DNA of 64,000 nt from Lolium rigidum (lineage: Eukaryota > Streptophyta > Magnoliopsida > Poales > Poaceae). The DNA is taken from positions 38,093,047 through 38,157,046 of the forward strand of contig NC_061510.1 in NCBI RefSeq assembly GCF_022539505.1, given 5' to 3'. Below are positions 10,264 through 19,661 of this stretch, in pieces (position 1 is the first letter of the stretch; each line of letters starts with the position of its first letter). The notes beneath the pieces were generated by a model that saw only the letters and a program-made list of their open reading frames with translations, was not told the DNA's origin and did not search any database. The position numbers and the translations under genes were made by a program.

Positions 10264-11970
10264 TGATGTCTATGGGTGCTTCTATTCTTGTAGACAGTGT
10301 TGGGCCTCCAAGAGCAGAGGTTTGTAGAACAGCAGCAAGTTTCCCTTAAGTGGATCACCCAAGGTTTATCGAACTCAGGGAGGAAGAGGTCAAAGATATC
10401 CCTCTCATGCAACCCCGCAACCACAAAGCAAGAAGTCTCTTGTGTCCCCAACACACCTAATAGGTGCACTAGTTCGGCGAAGAGATAGTGAAATACAGGT
10501 GGTATGAATAAGTATGAGCAGTAGTAACGGCGCCGTAAAAGTGCTTGTCGGCGTGTGGTTGATGGTGGTAATATTGCAGGAAGTACGGATGCAGTAAAAC
10601 AAGAAACAAGCAGCGGTAGCGATATTTAGGAACAAGGCCTAGGGATCATACTTTCACTAGTGGACACTCTCAACATTGATCACATAATGTAATCAAATAG
10701 ATAGATGCTAGACTATACACTCTCTTGTTGGATGATGAACACCACTAACTGTGTAGGATTACACGAACCCTCAATGCCGTGAGTTAACAAGCTCCACAAT
10801 ATTCAATGTTCATATTTAAATAACCTTAGAGTGCATGACAGATCAACATAACCAAACCAAGTACTAACATAGCATGCACACTGTCACCTTCACGCTACGA
10901 AAGGAGGCATAGATCACATCAATACCATCATAGCAATAGTTAACTTCATAATCTACAAGAGATCACAATCATAGCCTACACCAAGTACTACACGATGCAC
11001 ACACTGTCACCATTACACCATGCAGAGAGGAATAAACTACTTTAATAACATCACTAGAGTAGCACACGGATAAATTGTGATACAAAACACATTGCAATCA
11101 TAAAGGGATATAAATAAGCACTTCACTATGCCATTCATAACAGTGAATAAGTATTCCGTGAAATATAGCCTAAGAGACCCACACGGTGCACACACCGTCA
11201 CCTTTACACACGTGGGACAAGGAGTCTCCGGAGATCACATAAGTAAAACCCACTTGACTAGCATAATGACATCTAGATTAGAAGCATCATCATATGAATC
11301 TCAATCATGTAAGGCAGCTCATGAGATTATTATATTGAAGTACATAGGAGAGAGATGAACCACATAGCTACCGGTACAGCCCCGAGCCTCGATGGAGAAC
11401 TACTCCTCCTCATGGGAGACAAGCAGCGTTGATGAAGATGGCGGTGGTGTCGATGGAGGAGCCTTTCGGGGCACTTCCCCGTCCCGGCGGCGTGCCGGAA
11501 CGGAGACTCCTGTCCCCCGCATCTTGGCTTCGCGATGGCGGCGGCTCCGGAAGGTTTTCTCTGGTTTCGTCGAACGTAATAGGGTTTTCGCGACGGAGAC
11601 CTTAAGTAGGCGGAAGGGCAGCCTCGGAGGGGGCCCGGTGGGCCCACACACTAGGGGGCGCGGCCCCCTCCGGCCGCGCCGTGGTGTTGTGTGGGGCCCC
11701 GGGCTCCCTCCGGCGGCTCTCGGGTGTTCCGGAAGCTTCGTCCAATTATAAGACTCGGGCGTTGATTTCGTCCAATTCCGAGAATATTTCCTTACTAGGA
11801 TTTCTGAAACCAAAAACAGCAGAAAACAAGAACCGGCCCTTCGGCATCTCGTCAATAGGTTAGTTCCGTAAAACGCATAAATATGACATAAAGTATGCAT
11901 AAAACATGTAGATATCATCAATTATGTGGCATGGAACATAAGAAATTATCGATACGTCGGAGACGTATCA
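10264..11970 (-). repeat. 3' LTR of the 7-kb element
   Basis: From TGATGTCTA to GACGTATCA on the plus strand. On the minus strand it starts TGATACGTCTCCGACG, as does the family A LTR at 1180. It is about 95% like the copy at 15607-17323, with many differences of the CAG/CTG versus CG kind. Confidence 0.9.
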
Positions 11971-11986
11971 GCATCCCCAAGCTTAG
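11971..11986 (-). other. Polypurine tract of the 7-kb element
   Basis: CTAAGCTTGGGGATGC on the minus strand, directly abutting the LTR end at 11970. The same 16-base core recurs at 13848-13863 and 13906-13921, and a shortened form at 15138-15151. Confidence 0.75.
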
Positions 11987-14792
11987 TTTCGCTCGTCCCG
12001 AGCGGTGTAAACGATAACAAAGATAATTTCTGGAGTGACATGCCATCATAAACTTGATCATACTATTTTAAGCATATGTAATGAATGCAGCGATCAAAAC
12101 AATGGTAATGACATGAGTAAACAACTGAATCATAAAGCAAAGACTTTTCATGAATAGTACTTTCAAGACAAGCATCAATAAGTCTTGCATAAGAGTTAAC
12201 TCATAAAGCAATAAATTCATAGTAAAGGTATTGAAGCAACACAAAGAAAGATTAAGTTTCAGCGGTTGCTTTCAACTTATAACATGTATATCTCATGGAT
12301 ATTTGTCAATGCAAAGCAATATAACAAGTGCAATAAGCAAGTATGTAAGAATCAATGCACAGTTAACACAAGTGTTTGCTTCCAAGATAGAGAGAAATGG
12401 GTAAACTGACTCAATATAAAAGTAGAAGAATGGCCCTTCGCAGAGGGAAACATTGATTGCTATATTTGTGCTAGAGCTTTGGTTTTGAAAGCAAGAAACA
12501 ATTTTGTCAACGGTAGTAATAAAGCATATGTATCATGTAAATTATATTCTACAAGTTGCAAGCCTCATGCATAGTATACTAATAGTGCCCGCACCTTGTC
12601 CTAATTAGCTTGGATTACCGGGATTGTCATCGCAATACACATGTTTTAACAAAGTGTCACAAAGGGGTACCTCTATGCCGCCTGTACAAAGGTCTAAGGA
12701 GAAAGCTCGCATTGGATTTCTCGCTTTTGATTATTCTCAACTTAGACATCCATACCGGGACAACATAGACAACAGATAATGGACTCCTCTTTAATGCATA
12801 AGCATGTAGCAACAATTAATGTTCTCATATGAGATTGAGGATATATGTCCAAAACTGAAACTTCCACCATGGATCATGGCTTTAGTTAGCGGCCCAATGT
12901 TCTTCTCTAACATTATGCATGTTCTAACCATTATAAGTGGTAAATCTCCCTTACTTCAGACAAGACGGACATGCATAGCAACTCACATGATATTCAACAA
13001 AGAGAGTTGATGGCGTCCCCAGGAACATGGTTATCGCACAACAAGCAACTTAATAAGAAATAAAGTGCATAAGTACATATTCAATACCACAATAGTTTTT
13101 AGGCTATTTGTCCCATGAGCTATATATTGTAAAGGTAGAGGATAGAAATTTAAAGGTAGCACTCAAGCAATTTACTTTGGAATGGCGGAGAAATACCATG
13201 TAGTAGGTAGGTATGGTGGACACAAATGGCATAGTGGTTGGCTCAAGGATTTTGGATGCATGAGAAGTATTCCCTCTCGATACAAGGTTTAGGCTAGCAA
13301 GGTTGTTTAGAGCAAACACAAGTATGAACCGAGTACAAAGAAACTCACATAAAAAGACACATTGCAAGCATTATAAGACTCTATACCGTCTTCCTTGTTG
13401 TTCAAACCCTTACTAGAAAATATCTAGACCTTAGAGAGACCAATCATGCAAACCAAATTTTAGCAAGCTCTATGTATTTCTTCACTAATAGGTGCAAGGT
13501 ATATGATGCAAGAGCTTAAACATGAGCACAACAATTTCCAAGTATCAAATTATTCAAGACATTTTAGAATTACTACATGTAGCATTTCCCGATTCCAACC
13601 ATATAACAATTAACGAAGCAGTTCAACCTTCGCCATGAACATTATGAGCTAAGAACACATGTTTTCATATGAACCAGCGGAGCGTGTCTCTCTCCCACAC
13701 AAGCATGATGGATCATCTTTTATTCAAACAAAAACAAAAAAAAACAAACAGACGCTCCAAGTAAAGTACATATGATGTGACCGAATAAAAATATAGTTTC
13801 AAGAGAAGGAACCTGATAATTTGTCGATGAAGAAGGGGATGCCTTGGGCATCCCCAAGCTTAGATGCTTGAGTCTTCTTGAAATATGCAGGGATGAACCA
13901 CCGGGGCATCCCCAAGCTTAGACTTTTCACTCTTCTTGATCGTAGTATATCATCCTCCTCTCTTGACCCTTGAAAACTTCCTTCACACCAAACTCGAAAC
14001 AAACTCATTAGAGGGTTAGTGCATAATCAAAAATTCACATGTTCAGAGGAGACACAATCATTCTTAACACTTCTGGACATTGCAAAAAGCTACTGGAAGG
14101 TAATGGAACAAAGAAATCCACCCAACACAAATGAAAGAAGCAATGCGAAATAAAAGGCAGAATCTGTCAAAACAGAACAGTCCGTAAAGACAAATTTTAT
14201 TGAGGCACCAGACTTGCTCAGATGAAAATTCCCAAATTGAATGAAAGTTGCGTACATATCTGAGGATCACTCACGTAAATTGGCATAATTTTCTGAGTTA
14301 CCTACAGAGAATTAGGCCCAGATTCGTGACAACAAGAAATCTGTTTCTGCGCAGTAATCCAAATCTAGTATGAACCTTACTATCAAAGACTTTACTTGGC
14401 ACAACAATGCAATAAAACTAAGATAAGGAGAGGTTGCTACAGTAGTAACAACTTCCAAGACTCAAAATAAAAAACAAAATTACTGTAGTAAAATAAACAC
14501 ATGGGTTATCTCCCAAGAAGTTCTTTCTTTATAGCCATTAAGATGGGCTCAGCAGTTATAATGATGCACTCGCAAGATATAAGAGTTGAAGCAAAAGAGA
14601 GCATCAAGAAGCAAATTCAAAAAAAAATTAAGCCTAACATGCTTCCTATGCATAGGAATCTTGTAAATAAACAAATTCATGAAGCATGATGCAACAAGCA
14701 TAGAAGGATAAAACAAGTGTAACTTCAAAAATTTCAGCATATAGAGAGGTGTTTTAGTAACATGAAAATTTCTACAACCATATTTTCCTCTC
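11987..14792 (-). other. Non-coding internal region of the 7-kb element
   Basis: AT-rich and without recognisable domains on either strand. The part up to about 13130 is the inverted counterpart of 1-1179. Two internal copies of the polypurine core lie at 13848-13863 and 13906-13921. Small open frames in this interval show no family features. Confidence 0.7.
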
Positions 14793-15305
14793 TCATAATA
14801 ATATCCAAGTAGCATCATGAGCAAACTCAACAATATAACTATCACATAAAGCATTCTTATCATGAGTCTCATGCATAAAATTATTATTACTCCCAACATA
14901 AGCATAGTCATTCTTATTAATTGTAGTGGGAGCAAATTCAACAAAGTAGCTATCATTATTATTCTCATCAAGCGTAGGAGGCATAGTATTATCATCATAA
15001 AAATTACTCTCCATAGTAGGTGGCACCAAAAGACCACTATCATTATAATCATCATATATGGGAGGCATATCATAATCAACATAAACTTTCTCCTCAATAC
15101 CCGGAGGGCTAAAGAGATCATTTTCATCAAAACCGACCTCCCCAAGCTTAGAATTTTCCATATCATTATCAACAATGGTGTTCAAAGCGTTCATACTAAT
15201 ATTACTACTAGCATGCAAATAAGATTCCATAGGTTTTTTAATTTTCGCATCAAACCATCCATGTCTTAAATCAGGAAATAGAATAAGAAGCTCATTGTTG
15301 TCCAT
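14793..15305 (-). CDS. D/Y/P-rich protein of the non-autonomous element (170 aa)
   Basis: This is the first sizeable frame downstream of the primer-binding site on the element's coding strand, opening with MDNNELLILFPDLRHGWFD. Its middle is built of loosely repeated acidic, tyrosine-rich phrases, such as FSPPGIEEK, DYDMPPIYDDYND and MPPTLDENNNDS. No zinc knuckle, protease or other enzymatic motif is visible. Similar acidic repeats are, to my knowledge, encoded at this position in related Triticeae elements, but I know of no assigned function. It could be a relic of gag or a novel element protein. The start is chosen as the first ATG of the frame; the second frame on the same strand (14549-15175) is hydrophobic noise. 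The gene reads toward the left LTR and would be driven by the right LTR. Confidence 0.5.
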   Translation of the reverse strand: MDNNELLILFPDLRHGWFDAKIKKPMESYLHASSNISMNALNTIVDNDMENSKLGEVGFDENDLFSPPGIEEKVYVDYDMPPIYDDYNDSGLLVPPTMESNFYDDNTMPPTLDENNNDSYFVEFAPTTINKNDYAYVGSNNNFMHETHDKNALCDSYIVEFAHDATWILL

Positions 15306-15384
15306 TATGCCAAACTAGTGTAAACAAGAAACAAAAAGATGCAATTGCAGGATCTAAAGGAAATAGCTTCGAGCACACACACAA

Positions 15385-15606
15385 TGGCGCCAGAAAAGTA
15401 CTTTACCTGGGACCGGAGTATGAGTGCCTTTTACCTTTCCTCCCCGGCAACGGCGCCAGAAAAGTGCTTCGTTGCCGGGGTCCGGTGTGTGAGTGCCGTT
15501 TACCTTTCCTCCCCAGCAACGGCGCCAGAAAAGTGGCTAGTTGCCGGGGTCCGGTGTGTGAGTGCCGTTTACCTTTCCTCCCCGGCAACGGCGCCAGAAA
15601 AGTGCT
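15385..15606 (-). repeat. Four tandem copies of the primer-binding-site region (about 69-bp unit)
   Basis: The core GGCGCCAG recurs at 15386, 15452, 15521 and 15590 (spacings 66, 69, 69). Three copies retain the tRNA-Asp-complementary 18-mer: perfect at 15440-15457 and 15579-15596, and one substitution in the copy ending at 15526. Between copies lies GTTGCCGGGG, the complement of the PBS half CCCCGGCAAC, so a 10-bp stem can form within the repeat. Confidence 0.85.
15579..15596 (-). other. Primer-binding site complementary to tRNA-Asp
   Basis: The minus strand reads TGGCGCCGTTGCCGGGGA, complementary over 18 bases to the 3' end of plant tRNA-Asp including CCA. Ten bases separate it from the LTR at 15607, more than the usual 0-5. 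Confidence 0.8.
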
Positions 15607-17323
15607 TGATGTCTACGGGTGCTTCTATTCTTGTAGACAGGTGTTGGGCCTCCAAGAGCAGAGGTTTGTAGAACAGCAGCAAGTTTCCCTTAAGTGGATC
15701 ACCCAAGGTTTATCGAACTCGGGGAGGAAGAGGTCAAAGATATCCCTCTCATGCAACCCCGCAACCACAAAGCAAGAAGTCTCTTGTGTCCCCAACACAC
15801 CTAATAGGTGCACTAGTTCGGCGAAGAGATAGTGAAATACAGGTGGTATGAATAAGTATGAGCAAGTAGTAACGGCGCCGAGAAAAGTGCTTGACTGGCG
15901 TGTGGTTGATGGTGGTAATATTGCAGGAAGTACGAGATGCAGTAAAACAATGAAACAAGCAGCGGTAGCGATATTTAGGAACAAGGCCTAGGGATCATAC
16001 TTTCACTAGTGGACACTCTCAACATTGATCACATAACAGAATAAATAGATAGATGCTAGACTCTACACTCTCTTGTTGGATGATGAACACCACTAACCGT
16101 GTAGGATTACACGAACCCTCAATGCCGGAGTTAACAAGCTCCACAATATTCAATGTTCATATTTAAATAACCTTAGAGTGCATGACAGATCAACATAACC
16201 AAACCAAGTACTAACATAGCATGCACACTGTCACCTTCACGCTACGAAAGGAGGCATAGATCACATCAATACCATCATAGCAATAGTTAACTTCATAATC
16301 TACAAGAGATCACAATCATAGCCTACACCAAGTACTACACGATGCACACACTATCACCATTACACCGTGCAGGAGGAATAAACTACTTTAATAACATCAC
16401 TAGAGTAGCACACGGATAAATTGTGATACAAAACACATTGCAATCATAAAGGGATATAAATAAGCACTTCACTATGCCATTCATAACAGTGAATAAGTAT
16501 TCTGTGAAATATAGCCTAAGAGACCCACACGGTGCACACACTGTCACCTTTATACACGTGGGACAAGGAGTCTCCGGAGATCACATAAGTAAAACCCACT
16601 TGACTAGCATAATGACATCTATATTACAAGCATCATCATATGAATCTCAATCATGTAAGGCAGCTCATGAGATTATTGTATTGAAGTACATAGGAGAGAG
16701 ATGAACCACATAGCTACCGGTACAGCCCCGAGCCTCGATGGAGAACTACTCCCTCCTCATGGGAGACAACGGCGTTGATGAAGATGGCGGTGGTGTCGAT
16801 GGAGGAGCCTTCCGGAGGCATTTCCCCGTCCCGGCGGCGTGCCGGAACAGAGACTCCTGTCCCCAGATCTTAGCTTCGCGATGGCGGCGGCTCCGGAAGG
16901 TTTTCTCTGGTTTCGTCGAACGTAATAGGGTTTTCGCGACGGAGACCTTAAGTAGGTGGAAGGGCAGCCTCGGAGGGGGCCTGGTGGGCCCACACACTAG
17001 GGGGGCGTGGCCCCCCCTCTGGCCGCGCCAGGGTGTTGTGTGGGGCCCCCAGGGCTCCCCTCTGGCGGCTCTCGGGTGTTCTGGAAGCTTCGTCCAATTA
17101 TAAGACTCTGGGCGTTGATTTCGTCCAATTCCGAGAATATTTCCTTACTAGGATTTCTGAAACCAAAAACAGCAGAAAACATCAACTGGCCCTTCGGCAT
17201 CTCGTCAATAGGTTAGTTCCGGAAAACGCATAAATATGACATAAAGTATGCATAAAACATGTAGATATCATCAATTATGTGGCATGGAACATAAGAAATT
17301 ATCGATACGTCGGAGACGTATCA
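15607..17323 (-). repeat. 5' LTR of the 7-kb element
   Basis: From TGATGTCTA to GACGTATCA on the plus strand, 1,717 bp, followed by the target duplication CATCT. A PBS-like stretch (AACGGCGCC followed by GAGAAAAGTGCTTGA) lies inside at about 15871-15895. Confidence 0.9.
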
Positions 17324-17500
17324 CATCTCTTACTATGAGACCTTCAAGAACATGAAGCTACTAGATTCCATCATGCACTCCAACACAACCTTCAAGAACA
17401 TAATAAATTATCGATACGTCGGAGACGTATCACATCTCGTACTATGAGACCTTCAAGAACATGAAGCTACTAGATTCCATCATGCACTCCAACACAACCA
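17287..17500. repeat. 109-bp tandem duplication spanning LTR end and flank
   Basis: The last about 37 bp of the LTR plus CATCT and about 67 bp of the old Gypsy flank are present twice: GAACATAA at 17287 and at 17396, and ATCGATACG at 17301 and 17410. The copies differ by only a few bases (CATCTCTTAC versus CATCTCGTAC). It must post-date the insertion at 17323, or be an assembly artefact. Confidence 0.85.
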
Positions 17501-17992
17501 CATTCGATAGCATAGTGTGAGGACGGAAGGCCTCACCGATCGGTCGAGTCACCAATGAGGTAGCTTTTGGCGCATATGCCAACTACCGAAAGAAGGTGTG
17601 TGTGAGGTAGTTAACTATAAAAGTCCTTATCACTGCATAATCCGGCGACCAGCTTTCACCAAGTTCCAGGCACACCAATGTTACACATACAACAAGGTGA
17701 ACATTTTGGGCCCCATGGGAGCGATCACCGTCGTCGACGACATTCACAAGGTCATCGAATGTGAACATTGCTGCGCTGAGGAAGCCAATGCGCTCGTCGC
17801 TGCGGAGGAGCTCGAGAGGTTGTCGCTTAAACTCGACCCCGACAACTACAGCCTCCTCAAGCGACCCATCCGAGACACAGACTCAGGCGCAACCATGAAG
17901 TCTGCCCAAGACACCAAGAATATTGACCTTGTCGAAGACCACTAGAGCAAGCAAGTTGTCATCGGGGCCAACATGGATCTCGTATAGGAAAA
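17329..17992 (+). pseudogene. Old Gypsy element: protease to RT linker, second segment
   Basis: The plus-strand frame 17598-17945 contains RRPAFTKFQAHQCYTYNKV and GPMGAITV, the flap-to-C-terminal region of Gypsy proteases that follows the 'LLGRPA' motif. Upstream, in the same sense, is the rest of the protease (ETFKNMKLLDSIMH). Stop codons interrupt the frame, for example after GLVEDH at 17943-17945 and near 17986. The sequence ends at the GAAAA target duplication of the 14-kb element and resumes at 32083 with the reverse transcriptase start. Confidence 0.75.
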
Positions 17993-18721
17993 TGTCGTCG
18001 TGGGGAACAGACAGATGCCATATGATGGCTTAAGTTGGTGCCGAATGGACGCTAGAGGATTCGGGGGAGGGTTTGCGATTAGATGGGATGAACTTCCGGA
18101 CGCTTTCCTCAAGAACTTAGCCAAGGCTAGAGGTAGAAGAAGAAAGACATAAGGAAGAACTCGCTCTAGATCATCTTCTTTATTGATCTCCACAGGTTAC
18201 AGGTTTCTCAATACAAGAGCTCTCATACGTACGTGCATGCATCGTCCCCGTGAAGGGGGCTACCCCCTATCCTTATATAGGGGAGAGGGTGGCTTACAGG
18301 GGAAGAAACCCTAATGACATATTTGACTAGACAAACTACTTTACAAAGTTACTTTAATCATAGATGACACCGGGGTCTTCTTTAATCAGGGAGGCTGACG
18401 TCCTCCGGCTTCTTTCATCGTCATCCTCTTCTTTATTGTCAGGCCTTCGTTTAAAGCTACTTTGCTTAGCTCATCTTTGTCTTCTAGCTCTGGAGAGAAT
18501 CTTTGACCAGTTCTGCCGACGTGCTACAGTGCACTTCTTACCGGTAGCCCGGTGTCTTCTCTATCCGGTTCCGGTATACCCCTTATGGGGAAACCGGCTT
18601 AGCTTCACTTAGCCAAATGCTTAACTTCGTGCTCCGGTGTAAACATTAAACCGGTATCTTGATGGCCTAAACCATCCGGTTTTGGCATGCCTTTGGCATA
18701 CCGGGGGTCATCCCCCCAACA
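17993..18721 (-). repeat. 3' LTR of the 14-kb Tat element
   Basis: TGTCGTCGTGGGG to CCCCCCAACA on the plus strand. On the minus strand it starts TGTTGGGGGGATGACC. A minus-strand CTATATAAGG box lies at about 18271-18280. Confidence 0.93.
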
Positions 18722-18736
18722 TTAGTCCCCGAAGCT
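18722..18736 (-). other. Polypurine tract of the Tat element
   Basis: The minus strand reads AGCTTCGGGGACTAA directly before the LTR TG. The core TCGGGGACT recurs at least eight more times inside the element. Confidence 0.7.
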
Positions 18737-19176
18737 GGTATAGTCCGGTGGATCCTATCCGACGGACCATGCCGAGTTCTCATACCTTAAGGTACCGGTT
18801 TAATCTTTCCGGCGATGAACTTAGATCTCCGGCATCTTTGCCGGATTTACTTCTTTCCCTCTTTTCAAGGTGCCTCCGGTATCTTATTCCCCGGCATCTT
18901 AGACATTAACTCTCTCCTCGGCGAAGTCGAGAATTTCTCGGGTACAGTGCACGTCGGTGACATGCGCACCGTGTGCCGACGCGCCGGTGTCGGAGGTCAC
19001 TTCCTCTCGGCCCGCGCCAGCATTTATGGCGCCGCACCGGATCCTTGCGACCGTTCCGGATCCGTGTGGCCTCCCTGTGGAATCTTATTTTCCGCGCGTG
19101 TATTCGCGCGCCACGTGGCGGCCCATGAGGTGAACCGCCGCGGCCCGACGGTTTTCGGCCCACTTACCCTTCTCTC
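18737..19176 (+). other. Upstream region of the antisense gene
   Basis: About 440 bp between the polypurine tract and the TATA box. It is increasingly GC-rich (18950-19160) and has no frame that I can assign. It presumably holds the promoter of the plus-strand gene. Confidence 0.4.
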
Positions 19177-19184
19177 TATATAAG
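19177..19184 (+). promoter_or_regulatory. TATA box of the antisense gene
   Basis: TATATAAG within a GC-rich context, about 480 bp before the likely ATG at 19662. A run of pyrimidine-rich, leader-like sequence follows. A 5'-UTR intron is possible (donor CAG/GTTAGG at 19493, acceptor TTTCCAG at 19536), which would explain the long leader. Confidence 0.55.
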
Positions 19185-19661
19185 GGCGGAGCGGTTCCAC
19201 TTCATCTTCTTCTTCGCATTTGCCCCCATTTTCAGAGTACTTCGAGCCCTTCGCCCCTTGCTTCCTCTTCGCCGCCGGTCGCCGCCAGAGCGCTGCTTCT
19301 GTCGACATTGCGACGCTGCTCTCGCCGCGCCGAAGCTCTTCACCGCGCGGAGTTGCTGCTGCGTTCCCTCCTCGCTGTAGATTCGAGCTTCCTCCGGCGG
19401 ACTCCGCCCTTCTCCCTCGCCGGCCTTCGTCGACGGCCAGGGGCTCGCCATTTCTTCAGTGAACCTCTTCCTAAGCGCCTCCGCCGCTTCAGGTTAGGCC
19501 CGATACGCCTTTACCTCTTTTCTCATTGCTTTCCAGATCTTGGGCCGGTAGAGTATTTACTTCCTTTTTATTTTGCTTTTTTTCTTAGTCGTAGATCTTC
19601 GCGCGAGGGTAGTTTTTGGGAAAACTGTTTTACGGTAGATACCGGCGTCCTCCAGATCCAC

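Larger units (their letters stand above)
10259..17328 (-). mobile_element. Complete 7.06-kb non-autonomous family A LTR retrotransposon, TSD CATCT
   Basis: LTRs of 1,707 bp (10264-11970) and 1,717 bp (15607-17323) flank a 3.6-kb internal region. A perfect target duplication, CATCT, lies at 10259-10263 and 17324-17328. The tRNA-Asp primer-binding site beside the right LTR and the polypurine tract beside the left LTR are both on the minus strand. The internal region has no protease, reverse transcriptase or integrase; the only notable frame is a D/Y/P-rich protein of 170 codons. This is the architecture of a large retrotransposon derivative that depends on an autonomous partner. It inserted into the protease domain of an older Gypsy element. 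Confidence 0.92.

Noticed and set aside
14549..15175. 208-codon minus-strand frame rich in Leu/Met/Ile as a membrane protein
   Set aside because: It is an alternative frame of the D/Y-rich frame 14793-15305 in AT-rich sequence and lacks topology or family features.
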